A DNA stretch of 64,000 nucleotides from Paenibacillus sp. 1781tsa1 (GTDB taxonomy: Bacteria; Bacillota; Bacilli; Paenibacillales; Paenibacillaceae): the NCBI RefSeq assembly GCF_024159265.1, contig NZ_JAMYWY010000001.1:4712001-4776000 (forward strand). The letters run 5' to 3'. Below are positions 26,008-35,420 of this stretch, piece by piece. Made by a program: the position numbers and the translations under genes. The notes beneath the pieces were generated by a model that saw nothing but the letters and a program-made list of their open reading frames with translations, made no database searches and was not told where the DNA came from. The first letter of the stretch is position 1. The number at the start of each line of letters is the position of its first letter.

Positions 26008-26907
26008 TCATTCGATATTCGCAGCTTGCTCACGAATCTTCTCCAGCTCCGCCTTCATCTCGACAACACGATTCACCAGAGCCAAATGGTTGGCTTTTGA
26101 TCCAATCGTATTGACTTCCCGATTCATCTCTTGAATTAGAAAGTCCAACTTACGACCTACAGGCTCATCACTTTTCAGCAGTTCCCTGCTCTGTCCAAAG
26201 TGACTCAGTAGACGCGTAAGCTCCTCTTCTATGTTAGAACGATCGGCAAACATTGCAATTTCCATACCCAATTTATGCTCATCAAAAGGGAAAGAGCCTT
26301 CTTCCTGCATTTCCGTAAGCCTCTGTCTTAGCTTGTTGCGATAATCACTTACCACAGTCGGTGCAAGATCAAGCATCTCGGTATGCAGTGACTCCAGACG
26401 GGTAATACGCCGTTCCAGATCACTGGCCAGATGAAGACCCTCGCGAGCGCGCATCTGTTCAAGGCTGGACAGAGCCTCTTTCAATCCTTCCTGCAGAACT
26501 CGCTCCCATTCGTCCTTCTGCTCTTCGGGAATGGAACTTGTCCCATCCGAATGAACCATGACGTCCGGCAGCCCAAGCATATCCACAATACTTGGTTTGC
26601 CTTGCATTCCATATTGGGTCTCCAGTTGCTCTGCAGCCTGCAGATAGGCCCTGACCGTCTGTTCATTCAGAACAGCGGGAAGAGCCTGGTCTTCCTCTTT
26701 TTCTTTCATTACATAAACATCAATCCGCCCACGTTTCAAACGACTCTGTACGATTTTCCTCAAACCGTCTTCATAATACGTCCACTCTCTTGGTAGACGC
26801 ATCATCACTTCGCAATAACGATGATTAACAGATTTGATCTCTAATTGTACCTTATAGCCGCCAAAATGAAAGGCGGATTGACCGTATCCGGTCATACTGA
26901 ATGACAT
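26008..26907 (-). CDS. YicC/YloC family endoribonuclease-like protein
   Basis: About 299 residues, beginning SFSMTGYGQSAFHFGGYKV as family members do (SMTGFGR-type start). The C-terminal DUF1732 part includes KLDFLIQEMNREVNTIGSKA and ends ELEKIREQAANIE. YicC proteins of E. coli and B. subtilis have been linked to RNA decay. The exact start is uncertain among GTG 26916, ATG 26913 and ATG 26907; the last best fits the family. It heads the run into remA, gmk and rpoZ. Confidence 0.85.
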   Translation of the reverse strand: MSFSMTGYGQSAFHFGGYKVQLEIKSVNHRYCEVMMRLPREWTYYEDGLRKIVQSRLKRGRIDVYVMKEKEEDQALPAVLNEQTVRAYLQAAEQLETQYGMQGKPSIVDMLGLPDVMVHSDGTSSIPEEQKDEWERVLQEGLKEALSSLEQMRAREGLHLASDLERRITRLESLHTEMLDLAPTVVSDYRNKLRQRLTEMQEEGSFPFDEHKLGMEIAMFADRSNIEEELTRLLSHFGQSRELLKSDEPVGRKLDFLIQEMNREVNTIGSKANHLALVNRVVEMKAELEKIREQAANIE

Positions 26908-26926
26908 CGGCATCACATCCGTTTTA

Positions 26927-28816
26927 CTATTGTAATTGATTATTAGGGTTGAAACAAGTAGGACATTGATGCTCCGACTTCTCCCATACGTATTGAGTCA
27001 GTTCGGCCGTCATGCCGTAGAACATAAACGGTGTCATAAGATAGATGCCTTTGAAATGTGCTGTTGCTACGTCCAGCAGTTCCTTGGCAATTTTTACCCC
27101 CATCGCCCGGCCCTCTTCGCCTTCCAGACCTGCCATACGGGAACGCACTTCATCCGAAAGCTGAATTCCGGGAACTTCGTTGTGCAGATATTCTGCATTC
27201 CGTCCACTTGCCAGTGGCATTACACCTACAAAAATAGGCACATCCAGGTGTTTGGTCGCTTCGTGCATTGCCACAATCAACTCCGGGTCATAGACAGGTT
27301 GTGTCATGATGTAATCTGCACCAGAGGCAATTTTTTTCTCCAGACGTTGTACAGCTTTATCCAAATATTTCACATTGGGATTAAATGCCGCTCCGATGAC
27401 AAAGCCAGCTTTTTGCTTCAGCGGTTTACCCGAGAAGGCCACCCCATCGTTCAATTGTTTGATCATGCGTATGATTTCAAAAGAGGTCAGATCGTATACC
27501 GAGCTTGAACCAGGCAGATCGCCAAATCTTGCAGGATCACCTGTCACAGCGAGTACATGATTAATCCCCAGGGCATCAAACCCCATCATGTGGGACTGCG
27601 TTCCAATCAGATTCCGGTCACGGCAGGCAATATGCACCAATGGACGGAGACCCGTGCGATCCTGAACGAGGTGACCCAGCGCCATGTTGCTCATTCGTGT
27701 AACCGCTAATGAATTGTCGGCCAGTGTCAGAGCGTCTGCTCCTGCTGCTTTTAGTATCTCCGCACCTTTCATGAACTTGGCAATGTCCAAGTCACGCGGC
27801 GGGTCAAGTTCAACAATAACTGTGTGACGCTGCTTGACCAGATCAACAATCGTAGGCTGTCCTCCACGTCCGGAGCGCTCATCCACATGTTCATGCAGCA
27901 CAATACGCGGTTTGGATTCTGACGGATCAGGCTCCAAAATAGGCAAAGGTACGTAATCTGCAAGCGCCTCTTTCATGGCGGTAATATGATCAGGCGTTGT
28001 ACCACAGCAACCGCCGATAATACGAGCACCGAGTTCCGCAAATTGCACTGCCGTCTGACCAAAGTACTCTGGAGTCGCACCATAACGGAACTGACCATCC
28101 ACATAATCTGCTGCACCCGCATTCGGATAGACAGACATTGGAATACCAATACGTCCGGAGACGGTTTCCATGGCACGCATAATTCCGTTTGGACCTGAGC
28201 GACAGTTAAAACCGATCACGTCCGCACCCTGCTCCCGCATGATCCGGAATGCTTCTGGCATTGTATATCCGTCCAGTGTGTGTCCTACATCCTCTACCGC
28301 GAACTGTCCAATCACGGGTAGATCACTTAGCTTGCGCGCTTGCAAAAGGGCAATATCCATTTCCTCGATATCATAGAAGGTCTCAAGCAGAATACCATCC
28401 ACGCCTTCATCAAGCAGTGCAAAGATCTGTTGTTGATAAAAGCGTTTCAGTTCACTTGTGGAGACGTTTGTTCGCTTGCCGCCGCGAATAGAGCCTACTG
28501 CACCAAGAACATAACCGTTAGCTCCAGCCACTTCTTTGGCAATACGAACGCCGGTCCGGTTCACATCCTCCACCTTGGACTCCAAACCGAACTTGGACAA
28601 CTTGTCATAGTTGGCAGAGTACGTATTCGTTTCAAATATCTCTGTACCTGCATCCCGATAACGGCGATGTACTTCCGCCACTACTTCAGGTGAAATCAAG
28701 TTTAGCTCTTCATATGAAATCCCTACCGGGAATCCCATTTGGTACAGATACGTTCCCATGGCCCCATCTCCAATGAGAACTCGTTCCTGCATAACTTTGC
28801 GCAAATCCGCCTTCAT
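26927..28816 (-). CDS. Homocysteine S-methyltransferase / methylenetetrahydrofolate reductase fusion (YitJ type)
   Basis: 629 residues with two catalytic parts. The N-terminal homocysteine-binding domain (about 1-290) has DGAMGTYLYQMG, the zinc cysteine in GFNCRSG and the pair in GGCCGTTPDHI. The C-terminal part (about 320-610) is a MetF-like TIM barrel (EIRYA-like VELDPPRD, GVMPLAS, GVKIAKELLD). B. subtilis YitJ has the same order. There are no B12-binding domains, so methyl transfer is presumably from S-methylmethionine or methyltetrahydrofolate made in place. I looked upstream for a SAM riboswitch and saw none. No such gene sits here in B. subtilis, so it is an insertion into the conserved block. 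Confidence 0.9.
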   Translation of the reverse strand: MKADLRKVMQERVLIGDGAMGTYLYQMGFPVGISYEELNLISPEVVAEVHRRYRDAGTEIFETNTYSANYDKLSKFGLESKVEDVNRTGVRIAKEVAGANGYVLGAVGSIRGGKRTNVSTSELKRFYQQQIFALLDEGVDGILLETFYDIEEMDIALLQARKLSDLPVIGQFAVEDVGHTLDGYTMPEAFRIMREQGADVIGFNCRSGPNGIMRAMETVSGRIGIPMSVYPNAGAADYVDGQFRYGATPEYFGQTAVQFAELGARIIGGCCGTTPDHITAMKEALADYVPLPILEPDPSESKPRIVLHEHVDERSGRGGQPTIVDLVKQRHTVIVELDPPRDLDIAKFMKGAEILKAAGADALTLADNSLAVTRMSNMALGHLVQDRTGLRPLVHIACRDRNLIGTQSHMMGFDALGINHVLAVTGDPARFGDLPGSSSVYDLTSFEIIRMIKQLNDGVAFSGKPLKQKAGFVIGAAFNPNVKYLDKAVQRLEKKIASGADYIMTQPVYDPELIVAMHEATKHLDVPIFVGVMPLASGRNAEYLHNEVPGIQLSDEVRSRMAGLEGEEGRAMGVKIAKELLDVATAHFKGIYLMTPFMFYGMTAELTQYVWEKSEHQCPTCFNPNNQLQ

Positions 28817-28984
28817 CCCTTTTCCCCCCGCCTAGCTGTGATCATTTTCATACTAATGTAACACAAAAAACGCTAAAAAACGAAGAAAAACACAGGTTTT
28901 TGTTGAATATCCAGCTCATAAGGACTTTCTTTCCACATAACACCCAATATGTCTCTGTACAGGAGACACACACACTGTCCTTTA

Positions 28985-29010
28985 ACAAAAAAAGAGGCCC
29001 GCAGGCCTCT
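28985..29010 (-). terminator. Terminator after dapF
   Basis: Minus strand AGAGGCC-TGCG-GGCCTCT stem followed by TTTTTT, 20 bases past the dapF stop. Confidence 0.85.
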
Positions 29011-29030
29011 TGGGTTACACCGTTCTCATA

Positions 29031-29864
29031 TTATGACGTAATTCCCTTAAAAACAACTTCAGCCGGTCCAGTCATGTACACATGATTGTCAGCTTCATTC
29101 CACTCAATGTGGAGATCCCCACCCTTAAGGCTGATGACTGCTGTACGATCTGTATGTCCATTCAGGACAGAGGATACCAGTGTTGCACAAGCCCCGGTTC
29201 CACAAGCAAGTGTTGGGCCAGCTCCGCGTTCCCATACACGCATGTCCACATATCCACGGTCACGAACTGTTGCGAATTCCACATTGATTTTTTTCGGGAA
29301 CATGGGATGTACTTCAAGAAGTGGGCCCCACGTTGTGAGATCAAAATTAACAGCATCATCAACATAGATAACGGCATGCGGGTTACCCATGGATACGGCA
29401 GTGAATTTGAACGCATGTCCGTTCGCTTCAATGTAGTGATCAACCACTGGATTGGCATCCACCGTTGTAGGCACTTGAAGACCATTCAGGATCGGCTCAC
29501 CCATATCCACACGAACCGTTTCCACTTTACCATCACGAATGTTGAGACTCACAGGTTGTACCCCTGCACCAATCGTTTCAATGGTAATCTGCTCCTGGTT
29601 AACATGGCCATGATCGTATACATATTTGGATACACAGCGAATGGCATTACCGCACTGCTCTGCTTCCGAACCATCCGAGTTCATGATGCGCATCTGAAAG
29701 TCCGCCTTTTCCGAAGGCAGTATATAGACCAGGCCGTCCGCACCGATGCCGAAGAAACGGTTGCACCATTTCACAGCCAATTCTGCAGCATCTGCCGGAA
29801 GCTCCTTTTCACCAAATACAACGATAAAATCGTTACCAAGTCCATGCATTTTCGTAAATTCCAT
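29031..29864 (-). CDS. dapF: Diaminopimelate epimerase
   Basis: 277 residues. Converts LL- to meso-diaminopimelate for lysine and peptidoglycan. It starts MEFTKMHGLGNDFIVV. The two catalytic cysteines lie in EQCGNAIRC (near 77) and ACGTGACATL (near 222). AAAGGAG precedes the ATG at 29864; an in-frame ATG at 29948 would add 28 residues not found in the family and lacks a ribosome site. It lies between the P-type ATPase and the methyltransferase fusion, not in a lysine operon. Confidence 0.96.
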   Translation of the reverse strand: MEFTKMHGLGNDFIVVFGEKELPADAAELAVKWCNRFFGIGADGLVYILPSEKADFQMRIMNSDGSEAEQCGNAIRCVSKYVYDHGHVNQEQITIETIGAGVQPVSLNIRDGKVETVRVDMGEPILNGLQVPTTVDANPVVDHYIEANGHAFKFTAVSMGNPHAVIYVDDAVNFDLTTWGPLLEVHPMFPKKINVEFATVRDRGYVDMRVWERGAGPTLACGTGACATLVSSVLNGHTDRTAVISLKGGDLHIEWNEADNHVYMTGPAEVVFKGITS

Positions 29865-29956
29865 AATCTTGCCCACTCCTTTTGGCAGTCTGCTGCCAAA
29901 GCTATATTCTTGCTCTTCTACAGGATTACCATAGAAATTCATATTCAATATTTACA

Positions 29957-30015
29957 CAAAAAAAGCTATCCTGCAAAATGCCAAAGCTGCCGCTTCGAAT
30001 CATTTTGAGGATAGC
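29957..30015 (-). terminator. Terminator after the Ca2+ ATPase
   Basis: Minus strand GCTATCCT-CAAAATG pairs with CATTTTG-AGGATAGC (one bulged base) around about 20 loop bases, then TTTTTTT. Confidence 0.85.
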
Positions 30016-30047
30016 ATAACGAAATAGGTAAGGAAAAGGTATTGATT

Positions 30048-32906
30048 TTATGCTGAAAACTTTGTACTTTTCGGTACGAAGCGGCCAGAACCACCCATAC
30101 GGCGGCGGTTACGACGACCACCCCACACGCTGCCCGCGCCCATAAGGAACGTTGGAATGCCTGCAGCAACGATACAGATCGCCCATTCACGCAAGCCCAG
30201 CGGTACGGTTTTGAAGATCGGCTGCAACGGTTCAACGTACATCACAACCAGCATCAGTACAACCGATGAAATTACAGCAAGAACCAAATATTTGTTCTGC
30301 AATGGATTCCGGTGGAAGATCGACCGCGAACTGCGGCAGTCAAAGACGTGAATGAGCTGCGCCAAGACGAGTGTAGCAAAAGCCACAGACTGTGCCTTGA
30401 TCAGTTGACCCGGATTATCCGGTGCAGCCTGAAGGGTAAGCCAGAACGCTCCGAGTGTACATAATCCAATCAACACACCCCGGCTGACAATTTTCCAACC
30501 CAGTCGGCGGGCAAAAATATTTTCCTTGGCACCACGAGGCTTGTGTTCCATCAGATCTTTTTCCGGCTGATCTACCCCGAGCGCCATTGCAGGCAAACCA
30601 TCCGTCACCAGGTTAACCCACAAAATCTGAATAGGTACGAGTGGCAGTGGCAAGCCCATCATCATCGCAAAGAACATTGTCAAAATTTCGCCCACGTTCG
30701 ATGCCAGCAAATAACGGATAAACTTGCGAATGTTCTCATAAATATTACGACCTTCTTCTATGGCAGCCACAATCGTCGAGAAGTTATCATCACTCAGGAT
30801 AAGCGCCGAAGCTTCCTTCGTGACATCCGTTCCTGTAATGCCCATCGCGATCCCAATGTCAGCCGCTTTAATAGCCGGAGCGTCGTTCACTCCATCCCCC
30901 GTCATGGCAACGACATGTCCTTTGCGCTGCAATGATTTCACGATGCGAAGCTTATGTTCAGGAGACACTCTTGAGAATACATAGATGCCCTCTACCTGTT
31001 TATCCAGTTGCTCATCCGTCATGCCTGCCAGCTGCTGACCACTTAGAGAAGCACCACCGCGTGGAAGAATCCCGAGTTGATGAGCAATGGCTTCTGCCGT
31101 TGTACCATGATCACCTGTGATCATGACAGTTCGTATCCCCGCCTTGCGGCATGTGGCAATCGCATCTCGCACTTCACGACGCGGCGGATCAATCATACCT
31201 GTAAGCCCTACGAATACAAGCTGACTCTCGGCGGCGTGTTCGTCAGCCACTTTTTCTTCCGGCCGCACTTCACGATAGGCCATTCCGAGGACACGCAGTG
31301 CTGCTCCGGCCATGCTTTCATTGGCTGCCATCACTTTCTGCCGCAGCGTTCCAGTGAAAGGTACGACTTTACCTTCCCACAAAATATAACTGCAGTGTCC
31401 GATTAAAACATCCGGCGCACCTTTGGTGTAGATCATTCGGCCTCCCTGATGATGAACCAGGACCGACATGCGCTTACGCTCCGAATCAAACGGGAACTCC
31501 TGCTCCCGGGCATACAGCTCTTTGAGGCCAGCAGGGGTAAGCCCCATTTTGGAGGACAGTGTGACGAGCGCCCCCTCCGTCGGATCTCCCTTCAACTCCC
31601 AGAATACATTTTCTCGCTTAACCGTTTCTTCTTGGAAATCATCTTTTTTTGTATTTTTCTTGCCGTCCTTTTTGTTATCCTTGCCCTTTTTCTTGCTTCC
31701 CGACTCGTTTGCAATGGTCTCCACAATACTCGCATTGTTGCAAAGCGCACTAATCTGAAGCATTCTGCGTAGCGACTGGTCACTCTTCAGTTCCACCATT
31801 CGGCCGTTCTCCAGCATCTGCCCTTCAGGAGCATAACCATCCCCGGTAACCTTGATGCTGCGTCCCTCCAGCCATACATCCGTTACCGTCATCTTGTTCT
31901 GGGTGAGCGTGCCTGTCTTATCCGAACAGATTACGGATGCACAGCCAAGGGTTTCCACAGAAGGCAGTTTGCGTACAATGGCTTTACGCTTGATCATACG
32001 CTGCACGCCTAGTGCGAGTGCAATGGTTACAATGGCCGGCAGACCCTCCGGTATGGCAGCCACCGCGAGGCTGACCCCAGCCAGGAACATGCCAACGGCT
32101 GGTTGTCCGTGCAATATCCCGGCGACGACAACCATAATGGTTAATCCCAATGCGACAAAAATAAGAATTTTGCCCAGTTGTTCCAGCCTGTGCTGTAAGG
32201 GTGTTTCCTGCTCCTCCGTATTCTGGATCAGATCGGCGATTTTGCCCATCTCCGTCTCCATCCCCGTACGGATAACCACACCTTTGGCTGTACCACGAGT
32301 GACCATGGTGCCCATAAAACCAATATTCTTCTGATCACCAAGTGGAACGTCCTCATCGGCAATCGGAAGGCAATGTTTGCTTACGGGAACCGATTCCCCG
32401 GTTAGGGCCGACTCCTCCACATCCAGACTGTTCGTTTGCAGCCAGCGCACATCAGCAGGTATGCGGTCCCCACTCTCCACCATGACAATATCTCCGGGGA
32501 CAAGTTGTTTGGCTGCAAGGTGTACTTCCTGACCTGAACGAAGCACTTTGGCAAGAGGTGCAGACAACTGTTTTAACGCACGAAGTGATCGTTCAGCCCG
32601 GAATTCCTGTACAAACCCCAGAATGGCATTCAGTACGATAATGGCCACAATCGTTACCGCATCCAGATACTCACCCAGTAATCCCGATACCAACGTTGCT
32701 CCCATCAACACCAGCACCATAAAATCCTTGAACTGATTCAAGAGCAATGTAATCGGAGATATACGTTTCCCCTCGCTCAGCTCATTCGAACCGACCACTT
32801 TCCTCTTCTCTGCTACAGCTTCATCCGTCAATCCTTCCTGCGGGCTGACGCCAAGAGTGTTACGAAGCTCTTCATCACTAAGTTGATGCCACTTGGTATG
32901 TTCCAT
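30048..32906 (-). CDS. P-type IIA calcium-transporting ATPase (YloB type)
   Basis: 952 residues. N-terminal cation ATPase domain (WHQLSDEELRNTLGVS), A domain with TGESVPV, phosphorylation site CSDKTGTLTQ (Asp near 330), nucleotide part with KGDPTEG, P-domain MITGDHGTTAEAIA and GDGVNDAPA, and C-terminal helices with QILWVNLVTDGLPA. The helix-4 motif VAAIPEGLPA and NxxTD in helix 6 fit SERCA-type Ca2+ pumps such as B. subtilis YloB. A Lys/Asp-rich insert of about 22 residues (KKKGKDNKKDGKKNTKKDD) sits in the nucleotide domain near residues 400-422, unlike the rest of the protein. It is divergent from rqcH, as YloB and YloA genes are neighbours in B. subtilis. Confidence 0.93.
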   Translation of the reverse strand: MEHTKWHQLSDEELRNTLGVSPQEGLTDEAVAEKRKVVGSNELSEGKRISPITLLLNQFKDFMVLVLMGATLVSGLLGEYLDAVTIVAIIVLNAILGFVQEFRAERSLRALKQLSAPLAKVLRSGQEVHLAAKQLVPGDIVMVESGDRIPADVRWLQTNSLDVEESALTGESVPVSKHCLPIADEDVPLGDQKNIGFMGTMVTRGTAKGVVIRTGMETEMGKIADLIQNTEEQETPLQHRLEQLGKILIFVALGLTIMVVVAGILHGQPAVGMFLAGVSLAVAAIPEGLPAIVTIALALGVQRMIKRKAIVRKLPSVETLGCASVICSDKTGTLTQNKMTVTDVWLEGRSIKVTGDGYAPEGQMLENGRMVELKSDQSLRRMLQISALCNNASIVETIANESGSKKKGKDNKKDGKKNTKKDDFQEETVKRENVFWELKGDPTEGALVTLSSKMGLTPAGLKELYAREQEFPFDSERKRMSVLVHHQGGRMIYTKGAPDVLIGHCSYILWEGKVVPFTGTLRQKVMAANESMAGAALRVLGMAYREVRPEEKVADEHAAESQLVFVGLTGMIDPPRREVRDAIATCRKAGIRTVMITGDHGTTAEAIAHQLGILPRGGASLSGQQLAGMTDEQLDKQVEGIYVFSRVSPEHKLRIVKSLQRKGHVVAMTGDGVNDAPAIKAADIGIAMGITGTDVTKEASALILSDDNFSTIVAAIEEGRNIYENIRKFIRYLLASNVGEILTMFFAMMMGLPLPLVPIQILWVNLVTDGLPAMALGVDQPEKDLMEHKPRGAKENIFARRLGWKIVSRGVLIGLCTLGAFWLTLQAAPDNPGQLIKAQSVAFATLVLAQLIHVFDCRSSRSIFHRNPLQNKYLVLAVISSVVLMLVVMYVEPLQPIFKTVPLGLREWAICIVAAGIPTFLMGAGSVWGGRRNRRRMGGSGRFVPKSTKFSA

Positions 32907-33261
32907 GCTTCAAGTTTCCCTCCCAGTCTGTATTTCATCTGCAAAATAAGCTCACATGACTCACCGGCGCGCTGGTCGACAGGCTGTACACTATGCCGGA
33001 CAAACTACCTGCTCTATATGTATTCGGACAGGTCTGTGATTAGCACCCTGAAGGTGAATCCTTTCCCTGATGGACAGAATAGGCTAAAATAAAAGTCTGC
33101 GATGTTCTGCGCAGCACCATGTTCAGTGTTCAACAGGCAAGCAACGAAGAATCTGCATCCAGTCCTTATTTTTTTACATATCTGGTTGCACGTTTCAGTT
33201 ATATAGATGAAGCATTGCGCATGATAAATGCAGGTGCTCGATAGAGAGAGGAAGTGGAAAA
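32907..33261. other. 355-base divergent gap between the Ca2+ ATPase and rqcH
   Basis: No open frame of note was found on either strand. The ribosome site GGGAGGG of the ATPase lies at its left edge and GAGAGAGGAAG of rqcH at its right. Both promoters must be here, but no convincing -35/-10 pair could be picked out; a TTGCAC at about 33185 lacks a well-placed -10. Confidence 0.5.
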
Positions 33262-35043
33262 ATGGCATTGGACGGCATCGTAACACGGGCCATTGTTCAT
33301 GAACTGCAAGGCTGCATTGGTGGACGTATTAGCAAAATCCATCAGCCGAATGGTCATGACGTAGTTCTCACACTGCGTGCTCAGCGCGGTAATAGTAAAT
33401 TGCTTGTTTCGGCAAGCCCAACATATCCCCGTGTGCATTTTACGGAAAAGACATTCCTTAATCCTACGGAAGCACCCATGTTCTGCATGCTGCTCCGCAA
33501 GCACTGTGAAGGTGCAATCATTGAGGAGATCCGTCAGATTGGCATGGAACGTATCATCCACATCGATGTGCGCCAGCGTGACGAATTGGGGGATGTTTCG
33601 GTTAAACGGATCATCATCGAATTAATGGGGCGTCACAGTAACATTATTTTGCTTGATCCCGTTACAGGAACGATTCTGGATGGCATTCATCATGTGACTC
33701 CGTCCATCAGTAGCTACCGGGTAATCATGCCCGGATTCGCGTATACTGCCCCACCTGAGCAACATAAGAGTAATCCGCTCGAAGTGAGCCGTACAGTATT
33801 CGAGGACAGCTATCATGCCGTTGAAGAAGAGGCATCACGCTGGCTTGTGAACTCCTTTAGCGGTCTTAGCCCGTTAATTGCAGGAGAGATTGCTGCCCGT
33901 GGGATTGCTGCTGAAGGCACAGGGAGCACTCCGGCTGTGGTTGAGGGTGAGAGCCGTGAGAGCCGAGTTGAGGTTGATGCACTCTGGAGCGCTTTTGAAG
34001 CCGTGATGGGTCCTGTCAGAGATCATCTCTACACGCCCGTAACCGGAATGAACGCCAAAGGCAAAATGATTTTCTCTGCCGTTCATCTTGAGAGCATTCA
34101 AGACTTGGAGAAAACGTATGACACGATGAGCAAGTGCATGGAAGATTATTACGGAGACAAGGCTGAACGGGACACGGTTAAACAAAGAGTAAGTGATTTG
34201 CTCCGTTTTCTGCAGAATGAGCGAAGCAAGAATATCAAAAAGCTGGACAATCTGAACAAGGATCTGCTGGAAGCAGACGATGCGGACAAGTTCAGACTAT
34301 GGGGTGAGTTGCTGTTTGCCTCCCTGCATCAGGTCCACAAAGGGGACAAGAGCGTGGAGCTTGTGAACTTCTACGACGAAGACCAAGCCAACATTACCAT
34401 TCAGCTTGATCCGCTGCTCACACCGTCTGACAATGCACAACGTTATTTCAAGCGGTATAACAAATACAAGAACAGTCTGGCTGTCATTCATGAGCAGCTT
34501 GGCAAAACGAAAGACGAAATTGACTATCTGGATAACCTGTTACAGCAGCTATCCATTGCATCGATGAACGACATTGAGGAAATACGGGACGAGCTTGTGC
34601 AGCAAGGATACCTTCGTGATCGCAATAAAAAGGGTAAAAAGAAGAAGAAAAGCGATCGTCCGACCGTACACCAGTTTACCTCCTCGGAGGGAATTGACAT
34701 TCTTGTGGGTAAAAACAACCTGCAGAACGAGTACGTAACCAACCGTCTCGCTTCTTCCAACGACACTTGGCTGCATACCAAAGACATTCCAGGTTCACAT
34801 GTCGTTATTCGCAGTACGGACTTTGGTGAAGCTACATTAGAAGAAGCAGCGCAGCTTGCTGCCTACTTCAGCCAAGCCAAGGAGTCCAGCAGTGTGCCTG
34901 TCGATTATACGTTTATCCGTCATGTACGCAAACCAAGTGGTGCGAAGCCTGGTTTTGTCATCTATGATCATCAGAAGACCTTGTTTGTCACACCAAATGA
35001 CGAGTTGATCAAAAGTCTACCATCCACGATTAAAAATGGATAG
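33262..35043 (+). CDS. rqcH: Ribosome quality control factor RqcH (YloA, NFACT family)
   Basis: 593 residues. NFACT-N domain at the start (MALDGIVTRAIVHELQGCIGGRISKIHQP), then two coiled-coil arms (about 280-460, LRFLQNERSKNIKKLDNLNKDLLEADDADKFRLWGELL region), and the C-terminal NFACT-R/DUF814 domain (EGIDILVGKNNLQNEYVTNR, DTWLHTKDIPGSHVVIR). RqcH recruits tRNA-Ala to obstructed 50S subunits and adds C-terminal alanine tails that mark stalled peptides for ClpXP. A basic linker NKKGKKKKKSDR precedes the last domain. In B. subtilis the gene is likewise beside yloB. Confidence 0.93.
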   Translation: MALDGIVTRAIVHELQGCIGGRISKIHQPNGHDVVLTLRAQRGNSKLLVSASPTYPRVHFTEKTFLNPTEAPMFCMLLRKHCEGAIIEEIRQIGMERIIHIDVRQRDELGDVSVKRIIIELMGRHSNIILLDPVTGTILDGIHHVTPSISSYRVIMPGFAYTAPPEQHKSNPLEVSRTVFEDSYHAVEEEASRWLVNSFSGLSPLIAGEIAARGIAAEGTGSTPAVVEGESRESRVEVDALWSAFEAVMGPVRDHLYTPVTGMNAKGKMIFSAVHLESIQDLEKTYDTMSKCMEDYYGDKAERDTVKQRVSDLLRFLQNERSKNIKKLDNLNKDLLEADDADKFRLWGELLFASLHQVHKGDKSVELVNFYDEDQANITIQLDPLLTPSDNAQRYFKRYNKYKNSLAVIHEQLGKTKDEIDYLDNLLQQLSIASMNDIEEIRDELVQQGYLRDRNKKGKKKKKSDRPTVHQFTSSEGIDILVGKNNLQNEYVTNRLASSNDTWLHTKDIPGSHVVIRSTDFGEATLEEAAQLAAYFSQAKESSSVPVDYTFIRHVRKPSGAKPGFVIYDHQKTLFVTPNDELIKSLPSTIKNG

Positions 35044-35067
35044 TATATATAAGTTGAACTAAAGATT

Positions 35068-35217
35068 ATTTACACTGACACTACGATGACAGAACAACCT
35101 TCCAATCGCTGTTATCCCCAGATTTTTTGATTCCCTTTTCTCAAGGGAAAATCCGGTGATAAAGGCGCACGCTTCGCTTTTTCAGGTTTTTTCTGTCCTC
35201 TCCGTTATCGTGTAAAT
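35068..35217. repeat. Long palindromic intergenic repeat, copy 2 (family A, inverted)
   Basis: The reverse complement of this stretch aligns along its whole length with 4972-5125. Termini are ATTTACAC and GTGTAAAT. Shared internal blocks include AAGCGAAGCGTGCGCCTTTATC and a GGGGATAACAGCGAT core. The outermost base pair (G-C in copy 1, A-T here) and one pair in the next stem (G-C there, A-T here) have changed together. It lies between rqcH and its terminator. Confidence 0.85.
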
Positions 35218-35258
35218 GATTAGTTCAAATTATATAGATGTAAAAGTAACAAAGACAG

Positions 35259-35293
35259 AATCCCCTGACCATTAACGGTTCAGGGGATTTTTG
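35259..35293 (+). terminator. Terminator downstream of rqcH and repeat A
   Basis: AATCCCCTGA and TCAGGGGATT arms around a loop with its own ACC/GGT pairing, followed by TTTTTG. Confidence 0.8.
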
Positions 35294-35420
35294 TGTTGCA
35301 TTACTTGTTTCAATGATATGTGAAGCTCGGCTTATTTAGCTTCCTCATTGAATATTAATTCATTTATATGTATAATAATTCGATTGTGATGAATAAAATT
35401 TATAGTTAAGGAAGTGTATC

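Noticed and set aside
28817..29030. SAM riboswitch upstream of the homocysteine methyltransferase/MTHFR gene
   Set aside because: Expected for a methionine gene in Firmicutes, but no such fold or terminator is visible; the only hairpin is the dapF terminator.
29082..30008. A 308-codon plus-strand frame over dapF
   Set aside because: Antisense shadow of dapF; rich in Cys, His and Arg as such shadows usually are.
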